NCBI RefSeq assembly: GCF_029360725.1
Contig: NZ_JARKMY010000001.1
Coordinates: 496,001 to 560,000, forward strand
Length of the DNA: 64,000 nucleotides
Source of the DNA: Chryseolinea sp. H1M3-3
GTDB taxonomy: Bacteria; Bacteroidota; Bacteroidia; Cytophagales; Cyclobacteriaceae
Reading direction: 5' to 3'
In this document: one piece after another, positions 54,335-63,020 of the stretch
Layout: every line of letters starts with the position of its first letter
How positions within the stretch are numbered: position 1 is the first letter of the stretch
Translations under genes and position numbers: made by a program
The notes under the pieces: model-generated
Told to the model about the DNA's origin: nothing
The model's input: the letters and a program-made list of their open reading frames with translations, nothing else
Database searches by the model: none

Positions 54335-55462
54335 TTATGTTTTAGTTTTCATCTCATACCTCACGCCCCGATCGTTCAAATAATCCATTACAAATTCAAA
54401 ACATCCATCCTCGGCGCCGACATACTCAGGGGGTGAAATACCCTTCCGTTTATACCGGCCGCTCAGTACCAGGTTAACGGCTGCGGTACACGTAAATCCT
54501 GTTGTTCGGGCCATGGATAAAGTATTGGTGGATTTATCCGTTCTGTCCAACAAATTATATTCGTACATGATTGGCCTTTCATTTTCATCTCCGGTGAGTC
54601 GGATGCGCATAACGGTAAATTCCTCTTCTCCGGGTTTCAACTTCCACTTCGGAAACAGAAGGTTTGCCGTAACATCGATAGGTCTGACCTTCACACCTTT
54701 GATTTCAATCTCTTCGTAGGAGAAAAAACCTGAGTCACGCAGTACCCTTAAATACTCGATGCATCCAGGATAACGCAACGTTTTTTCAATCATATTGGGA
54801 ATATGATCCATTGTTTTGATGAGCGAACGAAGACCATCAGAATTCCATGATTCTAATGTTCCTACCTGCTCAAAATGTACCAGCTCCGGATCTGACAAGG
54901 CTTCTTTGATTATCAGTCCACCATTCTGAACATAACGCGCGGGCCGGGTGTACTCTTCGATTACGTCGATAGGCGAAAAAACAGCTTTATATTCGAAAGG
55001 CCACTCTCTGACTACTGGTAATCCACCTACCAGACATTCATATTCACGAATTGCCATCCGCTTGTCATGATAACCTAAAATGATGTTTCCCATTCCCGGC
55101 GCCACGCCACAATCCATAATGACAGTGACGTTTTTTTCTTTTGCCAAATCATCCAGCAAAAAAGGGTCTTCTGGAAAAAAAGAAATATCAACCATATTCT
55201 TACCCGACTCAATAACCGTTTTTGCCGTTTGAAATCCCAAGAAACCAGGAACAGCGCCAACCACAAGATCAGCATCACTCACCAAAGATTGTATGGTATT
55301 TGAGTCTGTGAAGTTTGCTTGAGAGGTTTTTATACCGTGCATTTCGAGTTCACGCAAAGCGTCCCGGCTCATATCCACAGCAGTTACATCATTCTTTTTC
55401 GACAGGTCGATGGCCATTGTTTTTCCCACTAAACCTGCGCCCAGCACAACTATCCTTTTCAT
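54335..55462 (-). CDS. Saccharopine dehydrogenase-family oxidoreductase
   Basis: This 375-aa protein has an N-terminal Rossmann motif VVLGAGLVGKTMAIDL at residues 5-20 followed by the dinucleotide-ribose acidic residue in VTAVDMSRD. The MDCGVAPGMGNIIL segment near 117 and the C-terminal domain with AVNLVLSGRYKRKGISPPEY near 333 fit the Lys9/LYS1-like family. It could form or oxidise a saccharopine or carboxynorspermidine-type imine in lysine or polyamine metabolism. No partner gene in a known pathway is adjacent. Confidence 0.88.
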   Translation of the reverse strand: MKRIVVLGAGLVGKTMAIDLSKKNDVTAVDMSRDALRELEMHGIKTSQANFTDSNTIQSLVSDADLVVGAVPGFLGFQTAKTVIESGKNMVDISFFPEDPFLLDDLAKEKNVTVIMDCGVAPGMGNIILGYHDKRMAIREYECLVGGLPVVREWPFEYKAVFSPIDVIEEYTRPARYVQNGGLIIKEALSDPELVHFEQVGTLESWNSDGLRSLIKTMDHIPNMIEKTLRYPGCIEYLRVLRDSGFFSYEEIEIKGVKVRPIDVTANLLFPKWKLKPGEEEFTVMRIRLTGDENERPIMYEYNLLDRTDKSTNTLSMARTTGFTCTAAVNLVLSGRYKRKGISPPEYVGAEDGCFEFVMDYLNDRGVRYEMKTKT

Positions 55463-55546
55463 ATTTATGGATTATTCAAAGATTGAGTACAAGGTATTAA
55501 ATGAAAGTCTTTTTCTGTTTAACTTCATGAACAAAACAAGACTTTA

Positions 55547-56053
55547 ATGCTTTCATCTAAATTTATTGAGCGGGCCAAACATTCTAAACTATCCTTATGG
55601 TTATTAAACCTGGGACTTCATAGAATGATACCCTTCAATAAACCTCATGGCTTTGAATTACTTGAGATTGGCGATTACGATATAAAAATTCTCCTGCCAT
55701 ATAAGCGGAAAAATTTAAACCACATCAGGGGTTTACATGCCTGCGCATTGGCCACAATTTCTGAATATGCTACCGGGTTGCTTTTAATTTCAAAACTCGG
55801 TTTTGACAACTATAGAATTATTATGCAACGCCTCGAAATGGACTATCACTACCAGGGAAAAATGAATGCCATCGCCCATTTTTCAATCTCACAATCATGG
55901 CTACAACAGTCGATCTTCGAACCATTAAAAAATCAGGAATCTGTGACGGTGGTCTGTGAAATAAAGATTCACGATGAAAAAAAGAATCATTTAACGACAG
56001 GAAAGGTGCATTGGCAGATAAAGGAATGGAAACGAGTGAAAACCAAAACTTAA
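55547..56053 (+). CDS. DUF4442 hotdog-fold protein
   Basis: This 168-aa protein matches DUF4442, a family related to hotdog-fold acyl-CoA thioesterases (LNHIRGLHACALATISEYATG near 62-82, with RLEMDYHYQGKM and VCEIKIHDEKKNHLTTG). No catalytic residue can be assigned with confidence. It is the first of five same-strand genes spaced 0-35 bases apart, ending with a glycosyltransferase. A lipid or acyl role upstream of surface glycan genes is possible but unproven. Confidence 0.83.
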   Translation: MLSSKFIERAKHSKLSLWLLNLGLHRMIPFNKPHGFELLEIGDYDIKILLPYKRKNLNHIRGLHACALATISEYATGLLLISKLGFDNYRIIMQRLEMDYHYQGKMNAIAHFSISQSWLQQSIFEPLKNQESVTVVCEIKIHDEKKNHLTTGKVHWQIKEWKRVKTKT

Positions 56054-56084
56054 AAGTAAATTAGTAGACGAAACGTGTATTGTT

Positions 56085-56564
56085 ATGAGGAAAATTGATC
56101 AGCTTCTGGCAGAATACGGTGAAAGTCATCAGAACTCAACGAACAAAACGATTCACTGGATTTGTGTTCCATTGATTTTTTTTAGCATTGTGGGACTTGT
56201 CGCATCCATTCCTTCAAATGCAGTACAATTTGTTTTGGGCGAAGGCAATCCATATGCGAATTGGGCAGCCGTTGTGCTCATTCTTGTACTGATTTACTAC
56301 GTTTCGCTTTCAATTCCATTAAGCATTGGAATGATGTTATTTGGCGTTTTATGTCTGTTCACCGTAAACCTGATTTCGCGCTTAATAACTGCGCCCCTAT
56401 GGGTGGTCAGCTTAATTATTTTTTTTGTTGCCTGGATTGGCCAGTTTTATGGCCACAAGGTTGAAGGAAAGAAACCCTCTTTCTTAAAAGACATTCAATT
56501 TTTATTGATTGGCCCAGCCTGGCTTATGCACTTTATCTACAAACGATTAGGTATACCCTATTAA
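56085..56564 (+). CDS. DUF962/Mpo1-like membrane dioxygenase family protein
   Basis: This 159-aa protein shows the family's N-terminal YGESHQNSTNKTIHWICVPLI near 10-31 with His17 and His25, then three or four membrane helices, and the second histidine pattern GQFYGHKVEGKKPS near 120-133. Yeast Mpo1 is an iron-dependent dioxygenase acting on 2-hydroxy fatty acids and carries the same histidine arrangement. A similar lipid oxidation is inferred here. It lies 6 bases upstream of the FdtA-like gene. Confidence 0.86.
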   Translation: MRKIDQLLAEYGESHQNSTNKTIHWICVPLIFFSIVGLVASIPSNAVQFVLGEGNPYANWAAVVLILVLIYYVSLSIPLSIGMMLFGVLCLFTVNLISRLITAPLWVVSLIIFFVAWIGQFYGHKVEGKKPSFLKDIQFLLIGPAWLMHFIYKRLGIPY

Positions 56565-56570
56565 TTTTTC

Positions 56571-56972
56571 ATGACTGAAAAGCCGCGTTTAATAACATTA
56601 CCGAAAGTCAATAGTAAATCAGGTACACTTTCCTTCATGGAGGTTGATGGAACCTTGCCATTTGATGTAAAACAATTGTACTGGATTTACAATATTGAAA
56701 CCGAAGCCCACCGGGGGGACCATGCGCATCTCAATACCGACCGAGTCATTGTTTGTATCTCCGGCGTAATTGATGTAGTCATAGAAGACATGCGAGGAAA
56801 CTTGTACGAATTTCAATTGAACGATCCCGCTATCGTGCTATATTATCCTCGATTACACTGGATCAAACTGAGATTCCATCAAGGCGCTTTAGCAACCATT
56901 GGGGCTTCTGATACCTTTAAAAATGATATTACTATTAAAGATTTTCAGGAATTTAAAAAATTAATGGTGTAA
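56571..56972 (+). CDS. FdtA/QdtA-like sugar 3,4-ketoisomerase cupin
   Basis: This 133-aa protein has the cupin family block with LYWIYNIETEAHRGDHAHLN near 36-55 and the active-site histidines of FdtA/QdtA in RGDHAH, plus YYPRLHWIKLR near 91. These enzymes convert dTDP-4-keto-6-deoxyglucose to the 3-keto isomer for 3-acetamido-3,6-dideoxyhexose synthesis. The aminotransferase partner (FdtB) is not adjacent, so the pathway must be completed elsewhere or the substrate differs. Its stop lies 6 bases before the GTG of the next gene. Confidence 0.88.
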   Translation: MTEKPRLITLPKVNSKSGTLSFMEVDGTLPFDVKQLYWIYNIETEAHRGDHAHLNTDRVIVCISGVIDVVIEDMRGNLYEFQLNDPAIVLYYPRLHWIKLRFHQGALATIGASDTFKNDITIKDFQEFKKLMV

Positions 56973-56978
56973 CGATCC

Positions 56979-57848
56979 GTGTTTCATACCGTGTCCAATT
57001 TTCTATTTCACCAACCTAAATTTGTATTCAGAAACGCTGACGATAATGTAATTTCATTCGAAAATGAACTTGTGAAAATCTATTTCTCACGAATGGGAGA
57101 TTTGTTAACGAGTCTCGATCGATCGCCATTCGGAAGTTTCGCGCTTGATGATCGCGCTTCGAAAAATGATTTGCTTTCAATCATTAGCGAAATTGAGGAC
57201 TGGTCACGCGCAAAGGGAGTGAACAGCTTGATCATTCGTTCTTTTCCGGAAATTTACCAGCCGCATCATAGTCTGCTCGTTAAAAATAGTTTACTGGCAA
57301 CTGGCTTTGCGATTAAGTATTGCGACCTCACGCAAGCGATCCCTGTTTCGAAAGAAAAGATCTCACTCAACACACATAAAAAAAGGAGAGTTCGGAAAGC
57401 CGAAGCACTGGGTTTTAGTTTTCGATTGTTGCCTGCGGAATTTATAGAAGAAAGTTATCAACTCATTGTTGAAAGCCGGCAACACAAAAATTATCCGGTA
57501 ACCATGTCGTTAGCCGATCTTACCTACACGTTTAAATTGTTTCCCGATGCCTATTTTTTGTTTGGGCTGTTTGACAAAAATAGACTCATCGCCACCGCTG
57601 TCTCCATTAGCGTGAATGCAGAAATTATGTATTGCTTTTACATTGGTGATGATTTGGCATATCGCACTTACAGCCCTGTAACACCGTTGGTCAATGGAAT
57701 TTATCAGTTTTGCCAAATGAACAATTACAAGATATTGGATCTGGGTATTTCTACTGACAAGGGTGTCTTGAACAAAGGCCTATATGATTTTAAAAAATCT
57801 TTTGGAACTTTGGACTCCGATAAATTTACCTACATCAAACAATTTTGA
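56979..57848 (+). CDS. GNAT/FemAB-like acyltransferase
   Basis: This 289-aa protein starts at GTG 56979; no in-frame ATG precedes conserved sequence. Its C-terminal part (about 130-280) matches the GNAT fold used by FemAB-like and mycothiol-type transferases (THKKRRVRKAEALGFSFRLL, AYFLFGLFDKNRLIATAVSI and ILDLGISTDKGVLNKGLYDF). It may N-acylate an amino sugar made with the FdtA-like isomerase. The stop overlaps the start of the glycosyltransferase gene, so the two are coupled. Confidence 0.78.
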   Translation: MFHTVSNFLFHQPKFVFRNADDNVISFENELVKIYFSRMGDLLTSLDRSPFGSFALDDRASKNDLLSIISEIEDWSRAKGVNSLIIRSFPEIYQPHHSLLVKNSLLATGFAIKYCDLTQAIPVSKEKISLNTHKKRRVRKAEALGFSFRLLPAEFIEESYQLIVESRQHKNYPVTMSLADLTYTFKLFPDAYFLFGLFDKNRLIATAVSISVNAEIMYCFYIGDDLAYRTYSPVTPLVNGIYQFCQMNNYKILDLGISTDKGVLNKGLYDFKKSFGTLDSDKFTYIKQF

Positions 57849-58711
57849 ATCACCCAACGCCTAAAGTGTCCGTCATATGCACATGCTACAATCATGGAGC
57901 CTATGTAACCGAAAGCATGGAGTCCGTGTTGAATCAGACCTATAGAAATTACGAGCTTATTGTTGTGGACGACGGAAGCAATGACAACAGTGTCGCGGTT
58001 ATTCAAAATTACATTCTTAAACACCCGGAAATTACTTTCATCAACCTCCAGAAAAATGCAGGCATTTGCAAAGCCTTCAACACGGCGTTTAAAATCTCTA
58101 AAGGAGATTTTATCATTGATCTTGCAGCAGATGATCTATTGCTTCCCGACCGGCTGGCGAAAGGCATAGAATCATTTCAGCAGCTTGACGATCATTATGG
58201 CGTTATATTCAGTGATGCAGAATGGATAGATGAACACGGCCGCCATCTATCATTTCATTCCCGGAAGTATCCTCATCATGTAATTCCACAGGGTGACGTT
58301 TATCAACATTTGATCGAGCGTTATTTCATCTGCTCACCGACCATGATGTTTCGCAGGAGTGTGATGGAAAAATTATTTGGCTATGATGAAACGTTAACAT
58401 ACGAGGATTTTGATTTTTGGATCCGGTCATCGCGAATCTATTTATATCATTATGATCCAGAAGTCCTGGTAAAAAAAAGAAAGCTAAGAAATTCCTTATC
58501 CCACAATCAATTTAAACTCCTTAACAGACACAATTATTCAACGTATCGGGTATGCCAAAAAATTTTAAATCTAAACAGAACCTCCGCTGAACATAAGGCA
58601 CTCCACAACCGGATTCTCTATGAAATCCGGCAAAGCATCCGCACGCTGGATTTTTCGCTCGCCTTTAAATACTTTCATTTGTTAAGGAACGTCCGGGCAA
58701 ATCTTCACTAA
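57845..58711 (+). CDS. Family 2 glycosyltransferase
   Basis: This 288-aa protein begins at TTG 57845, overlapping the previous gene by 4 bases; the first conserved strand KVSVICTCYNHGAYV starts within ten residues, so the non-ATG start is well supported. GT-A features are VVDDGSNDNS near 38-47 and the DLAADDLLLPDRL acidic motif near 89. It transfers an activated sugar to a growing surface glycan. Together with the FdtA-like isomerase and GNAT-like enzyme it forms a small glycan-modification cassette. No flippase or polymerase is adjacent. Confidence 0.9.
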   Translation: MNHPTPKVSVICTCYNHGAYVTESMESVLNQTYRNYELIVVDDGSNDNSVAVIQNYILKHPEITFINLQKNAGICKAFNTAFKISKGDFIIDLAADDLLLPDRLAKGIESFQQLDDHYGVIFSDAEWIDEHGRHLSFHSRKYPHHVIPQGDVYQHLIERYFICSPTMMFRRSVMEKLFGYDETLTYEDFDFWIRSSRIYLYHYDPEVLVKKRKLRNSLSHNQFKLLNRHNYSTYRVCQKILNLNRTSAEHKALHNRILYEIRQSIRTLDFSLAFKYFHLLRNVRANLH

Positions 58712-58732
58712 GCGAAACGCAAGCGGATATCG

Positions 58733-59647
58733 TTACTTCCTATTATCCTCCCCCAGGGCCATGCTCAAATAGTTCTCATAACGACTTAATGCAATACTTC
58801 CGTTCTGAACAGCATCAATAATGGCACATTTGGGTTCATTGATGTGAAGGCAACGGGAACCGAACTTACACATTAAACGCAGGTCACGCATCTCCGGAAA
58901 GTAGTCGGAGATCTCTTGCTGATTCATATCGACCAGTCCCCATTCTTTTACACCTGGGGTGTCGATAACAAAAGTATTTTCGTCCAAAGGAAACATTTCA
59001 GCAAACGTAGTTGTATGTTTTCCTTTTTCTGAAAAGTCGGAAATATCACCAATAGGTTGATTGATGGCGGGAGAAATCTTGTTTAGCAATGTCGATTTAC
59101 CCACGCCTGAATGGCCTGCAACCAATGTGGTTTTTCGTTTCAGAATTTCCCGAATTTCGGAGGGGTCGTCATATTTTGCCGAAATAGAAAAGCAGCTAAC
59201 ATCAATCCCAGTATACAATTTGGTGAGTTCTTCTAATAATTGAAGACCTTCATCATCCACAAGATCTTTTTTATTAAATACCAAAACCTGTGGGATACGA
59301 AAAGCTTCCGCACTCACCAGGCACCTGTCTATAAATCCAAGCGATGTTCGGGGAAGCGCAAGCGTAACAACTAACAACAATTGATCTATGTTGGCGGCCA
59401 GTACATGAGAATGACCCGTCTTCTTGACCGATTTTCTCAGAATATGATTCCTGCGAGGCATTATTTCGGTGATCGAGCCAATATCTTGTTCCAAGTCAAT
59501 TAAGACATGATCGCCAACGGCGACGGGATTGGTTTCTTTGATTCCCTCCAACCGAATTTTTCCACGCACCCTGCAATTGTACTTTACGCCGTCTATCCCC
59601 ATGACGTCGTAAAATGATCCCGTTGAGCGCATAACAATTCCTTCCAT
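58733..59647 (-). CDS. rsgA: Ribosome small-subunit-dependent GTPase RsgA
   Basis: This 304-aa protein starts at ATG 59647, giving the usual MEGIVMRSTGSFYDV; an upstream TTG adds seven residues. An OB fold (about 1-70) precedes a circularly permuted GTPase: G4 VFNKKD near 122, G1 GHSGVGKSTL near 177 and G3 DTPGVKEWG near 226. A C-terminal zinc site has CKFGSRCLHINEPKC. It helps 30S subunit maturation. Its start overlaps the stop of the Kdo transferase gene by one base, so both are expressed together. Confidence 0.96.
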   Translation of the reverse strand: MEGIVMRSTGSFYDVMGIDGVKYNCRVRGKIRLEGIKETNPVAVGDHVLIDLEQDIGSITEIMPRRNHILRKSVKKTGHSHVLAANIDQLLLVVTLALPRTSLGFIDRCLVSAEAFRIPQVLVFNKKDLVDDEGLQLLEELTKLYTGIDVSCFSISAKYDDPSEIREILKRKTTLVAGHSGVGKSTLLNKISPAINQPIGDISDFSEKGKHTTTFAEMFPLDENTFVIDTPGVKEWGLVDMNQQEISDYFPEMRDLRLMCKFGSRCLHINEPKCAIIDAVQNGSIALSRYENYLSMALGEDNRK

Positions 59648-60882
59648 TACTTCAGAAGTTTTCTGCAATACTGTATAATTTTTTCAGTTGCTCCCAGGTT
59701 TTCCGTAACATAACTCCGTGTAACATCGCATGCCAGGAGAAATGTTGACGGCACGTTCAGCATCTCAAATTTATCTTTCAAGTCCACATAATCAGCAACC
59801 TCAAATGCACCACCGCGGTTGATAAGATCGATTGCTTCCTGAAACTTTTCATAGTTCTTGTTGCCAAAAAATATTGGTACACCATAGCATGCCGCCTCTA
59901 AGATGTTATGAAGTCCTTTGCCAAAGGCACCCCCGACGAAAGCAAACTCCCCATACTTGTAAAGTCGCGAAAGCATTCCAACATTATCGATAATTAACAC
60001 TTGGTACTCGTCCAGGTTTTTATCACCGGCCTTAGAGTATCGAATGGATTTTACCTGAATAGCACCTTCGATGGTTTGAAGAAAAGTTTCCGAAATTTCA
60101 TGGGGCGCTATAATAAACTTCAGCTTATCTTCATTGATCATCGGTGTCAATACTTCCAGGTCTTCCAACCAGCAGCTCCCCACTACCATCGTTTTTTGGT
60201 TGCCCTTGAATTTTTCTGCAATAAGAATGTCTCCACCCTCTTGTACAACAGCATAAACCCTGTCGAACCGCGTGTCTCCAGCGATTGTACACCGGTCAAT
60301 GCCAATAGACTTTAGCAACTTTAATGAAACATCATTTTGCACAAAGAAATAATCGTAGTTCTTTAAAATGTCCCTGTAGAATCCGCCATATGATTTAAAA
60401 AAAAGTTGTTCGGGGCGAAAAATAGATGAAATGGAAATCAATGGAGTGTTTCGGGACTTTAAAGCTTTGGAATAGTGATACCAGAATTCGTACTTGACAA
60501 AAATTGCAACGGTTGGATTAGCGGCCGCAACAAGTTTCTCGGCATTCGAGGCTGTGTCCCATGGTAAATAAAAAATATAGTCAGCGTACTTGTAGTTCTT
60601 CCTGACTTCAAAACCAGAGGGTGAAAAAAAGGTCAGCAAAATCTTTAACGTGGGATATTCCTTTTTCAACAATTCAATAACAGGTCTTCCTTGTTCAAAC
60701 TCTCCCAACGATGCACAGTGTACCCAAACTACCGGCGCCGTATTGTTTTTAAATGCCAGTTGAATCTTATCTATAATAGCCTTTCTTCCTTTAACAAAAG
60801 CATTTGCTTTTGAATGGACGATAGAGGCAAAACGAAATCCCAGTCGAAGAAAGAAAAGTGCTGTGTTGTAGAGTAAAACCAT
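59647..60882 (-). CDS. waaA: 3-deoxy-D-manno-octulosonic acid transferase
   Basis: This 411-aa protein is counted from the ATG at 60882, which opens a membrane-associated helix (MVLLYNTALFFLRLGFRFAS); an upstream TTG adds 18 residues. The GT30 N-domain carries VWVHCASLGEFEQGRPVIEL near 54, with the conserved glutamate, and WDTASNAEKLV near 110. The C-terminal half has GSCWLEDLEVL near 235 and FVGGAFGKGLHNILEAA near 310, then FGNKNYEKFQEA. It adds Kdo to lipid A in the inner membrane, making LPS core. It is coupled to rsgA. Confidence 0.94.
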   Translation of the reverse strand: MVLLYNTALFFLRLGFRFASIVHSKANAFVKGRKAIIDKIQLAFKNNTAPVVWVHCASLGEFEQGRPVIELLKKEYPTLKILLTFFSPSGFEVRKNYKYADYIFYLPWDTASNAEKLVAAANPTVAIFVKYEFWYHYSKALKSRNTPLISISSIFRPEQLFFKSYGGFYRDILKNYDYFFVQNDVSLKLLKSIGIDRCTIAGDTRFDRVYAVVQEGGDILIAEKFKGNQKTMVVGSCWLEDLEVLTPMINEDKLKFIIAPHEISETFLQTIEGAIQVKSIRYSKAGDKNLDEYQVLIIDNVGMLSRLYKYGEFAFVGGAFGKGLHNILEAACYGVPIFFGNKNYEKFQEAIDLINRGGAFEVADYVDLKDKFEMLNVPSTFLLACDVTRSYVTENLGATEKIIQYCRKLLK

Positions 60883-61237
60883 TCGGTACAAAAGTACAAA
60901 GCATTCTGCTAACCTGTTAAGTCGAAAACGTGGCAAGTGTTGAAGTTTGCTAAGTAATTGTTTATGTGGATCAACCTGATATCAAATTCATATCAATACA
61001 ATGGTCAGGGTAGAGGGTTAGACAACAACACAAATTTCTGGAACCTCAAAATTTGAGGTGGCAAATGATGGCAAAATAGCGTCATTTTCAGGCGCTTTGG
61101 GATTTTGAACACATGACCCTTTTAGCAACTCTTGTAATATTTTAGCCCAACTTGCGAAATGGATGATTTATAAAAGCCCTTATTTTAATCCATTAAACGC
61201 TGAAGATATGACTTGTAAGTCTATAAATTCTTTTTTG
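60883..61237. other. Intergenic stretch between waaA and a DUF6588 gene, with operator-like dyad
   Basis: These 355 bases separate divergent genes. The only strong element is ACCTCAAAATTTGAGGT at 61043-61059, an 8-1-8 inverted repeat. It is roughly 160 bases from the waaA start and 180 from the DUF6588 start. No gene or RNA was seen in the remainder. Confidence 0.55.
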
Positions 61238-62281
61238 ATGAAACGACTAGTTGCAGTTTTGCTCATATCAGCACCTGCTTTTTGTTATGGTCAGGACGAG
61301 TCAGAACTTATCGAATTCCTAAGGTCGGGAAAAAATGATGCATCAAAATTGATAGGTGCGTATGTAAATCCCGTGGTAGAAGGTCTTTCTTATAGCTTTA
61401 ATGGCGGATGGTACCATACTGCGAAAGCTCATAACACGTTGGGATTTGATTTAGGCGTTTCAGTCAACGCCGTCTTTATACCAAAATCCAAGAACTACTT
61501 TACTCCTTCTACACTTGGACTTGAAAACACAGTATTAATTGACCCTGTGAGCGGCAAGGCCCCTACTGTAATGGGTCCCGCCGATCCTACCACGTACCAA
61601 TCGGCACTCGACTTCAATAACGATGGAATACCGGATCAAACTTTCACAATCGATGGACCGGAAGGTGTAGATTTTAAAAAGAATTTTAAGGTGAGCGGCG
61701 TGGTTGCTCCCACTTTTCAATTGGGCATAGGCATTATTAAAAATACTGATTTGAAAATCCGTTGGATGCCTGAAGTGGAATCAAGCTCCACACGTGTTAA
61801 ACTTCTTGGGTTCGGCGTATTGCACGATGTAAAACAACATATTCCTGGAATTAAAACGCTGCCTTTCGATCTGTCGATGCTGGTGGCATTTACTAACATA
61901 CAAGGTGAAACATTGGTAGAAGGTGAATTCAACAAACCCGCAAATGATCCCCGTCAACAACTGATGGACTATAGCATGAATGCCTGGCTTTTTCAGGCAT
62001 TGATCTCTAAAAAAGTTGCTATCCTCACCTTTTATGGTGGAATTGGTTTTAATACCATTAAGACATCTTCGGCGCTTAAAGGATCCTATATCATTGTAGA
62101 TGATCCTAGTGGCAATAACGATGTGATCTTTAAAGATCCAGTGTCGTTAGACTTCAAAAACAAAAGCATTAAAGTCACTGCGGGTATCCGCTTCAAACTT
62201 GGTCCCATTTATTTGAATGGCGACTATTCGTTACAAGAATACAATACGCTGAGCGTTGGACTGGGGGTTGCAGTCCGATAA
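61238..62281 (+). CDS. DUF6588 outer-membrane protein
   Basis: The start at 61238 is chosen because it opens a signal peptide (MKRLVAVLLISAPAFCYGQ); the longer frame from 61163 begins with unrelated polar sequence. The 347-aa protein contains YVNPVVEGLSYSFNGGWYHT near 43, a family hallmark, and FQLGIGIIKNTDLKIRWMP near 162, then beta strands to LQEYNTLSVGLGVAVR at the C-terminus, typical of a small outer-membrane barrel. The function of DUF6588 is unknown. Confidence 0.85.
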   Translation: MKRLVAVLLISAPAFCYGQDESELIEFLRSGKNDASKLIGAYVNPVVEGLSYSFNGGWYHTAKAHNTLGFDLGVSVNAVFIPKSKNYFTPSTLGLENTVLIDPVSGKAPTVMGPADPTTYQSALDFNNDGIPDQTFTIDGPEGVDFKKNFKVSGVVAPTFQLGIGIIKNTDLKIRWMPEVESSSTRVKLLGFGVLHDVKQHIPGIKTLPFDLSMLVAFTNIQGETLVEGEFNKPANDPRQQLMDYSMNAWLFQALISKKVAILTFYGGIGFNTIKTSSALKGSYIIVDDPSGNNDVIFKDPVSLDFKNKSIKVTAGIRFKLGPIYLNGDYSLQEYNTLSVGLGVAVR

Positions 62282-62291
62282 TTTTTTGCTT

Positions 62292-62323
62292 AAGGAAGGT
62301 AGAATTCATTTTCTACTTTCCTT
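62292..62323 (+). terminator. Hairpin after the DUF6588 gene
   Basis: AAGGAAGGTAGAA (62292-62304) pairs with TTCTACTTTCCTT (62311-62323), with one G-U pair and a 6-base loop, 10 bases after the stop. The T tract is interrupted, so efficiency may be moderate. Confidence 0.6.
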
Positions 62324-62345
62324 TGTATTCTGGCCTCACCCAAGC

Positions 62346-62413
62346 TTTGATTGAAAATCTTGAAAAAGAGAAAAGCCTCCTCCTGAGCAAAAGAGGTAGG
62401 CTTTTCAATCAAA
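62346..62413 (+). repeat. Nested inverted repeats with competing pairings
   Basis: A perfect 12-base outer repeat (TTTGATTGAAAA at 62346-62357, TTTTCAATCAAA at 62402-62413) encloses an inner one (AAAAGCCTCCTC at 62371-62382, GAGGTAGGCTTTT at 62393-62405, one bulge). The TTTT at 62402-62405 belongs to both right arms, so the two stems cannot fully form together. The inner stem alone is a typical A-rich/T-rich bidirectional terminator. Confidence 0.6.
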
Positions 62414-62484
62414 AGGCAAACTTTGAAAAAAGGATGCTTCGCCCTATGAATTCAAAAACCTTTTATTACGTAACCATTTCGCCG

Positions 62485-62492
62485 TATTTTTG
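62485..62492 (+). promoter_or_regulatory. Candidate -7 element for the phosphatase gene
   Basis: TATTTTTG matches TAnnTTTG exactly, 39 bases before the ATG at 62532. The -33 region upstream has no clear TTTG, only an AT-rich segment near 62457-62465. Confidence 0.4.
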
Positions 62493-62531
62493 CAGATCGA
62501 AAATCATTAACTGATTGTAGATCAGACTACT

Positions 62532-63020
62532 ATGGAGAAAATAAAAGTACTTTTTGTTTGCCTTGGCAACATTTGCCGCTCCCCTCTGGCGGAAGCCATT
62601 TTTAAAGACAAATTGAAGAAAAAAGGTCTTGAAGATTTTTTTGAAGTCGATTCCTGTGGCACGTCCAACTATCACGTTGGCGATCAGCCCGACTCAAGAA
62701 CAATCGCCAATGCGCGAAAAAACGGTGTAACGATCGATCACTGTGGCAGGCAATTTACGGCTAATGATCTCAAACACTTTGATTACATCCTGGCCATGGA
62801 CCATAGCAATCATCATAACATTTTACGGCTGTTGAAAGACAAAGCGCATACCAGTAAAGTGATGCTGATGCGCGAATTCGACACCACCGGAAAAGGTGAA
62901 GAAGTTCCCGACCCATATTACGGAAGCGAAAAAAATTTCCAGGAAGTGTTCGAAATTTTAAACCGATCCACAGAAAACTTTCTGAACCATCTTCAGCAAA
63001 CTATTTTGCAGAAGCCCTAG
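62532..63020 (+). CDS. Low-molecular-weight protein-tyrosine phosphatase
   Basis: This 162-aa protein has the P-loop VCLGNICRSPLAEAIF at residues 9-24, with nucleophile Cys10 and Arg16, and the general acid Asp in VPDPYYG near 120. Length and motifs match standard LMW-PTPs, which remove phosphate from tyrosine kinases and from some sugar or arginine phosphates. In Gram-negatives such genes often accompany exopolysaccharide kinases, but none is adjacent here. The 3' end overlaps the convergent DUF4202 gene by 20 bases. Confidence 0.95.
   Translation: MEKIKVLFVCLGNICRSPLAEAIFKDKLKKKGLEDFFEVDSCGTSNYHVGDQPDSRTIANARKNGVTIDHCGRQFTANDLKHFDYILAMDHSNHHNILRLLKDKAHTSKVMLMREFDTTGKGEEVPDPYYGSEKNFQEVFEILNRSTENFLNHLQQTILQKP

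Noticed and set aside
62323-62514. 63-codon plus-strand frame between the DUF6588 and phosphatase genes
   Set aside because: It runs through the nested inverted repeats and a candidate promoter; its sequence is Lys-rich without a domain.
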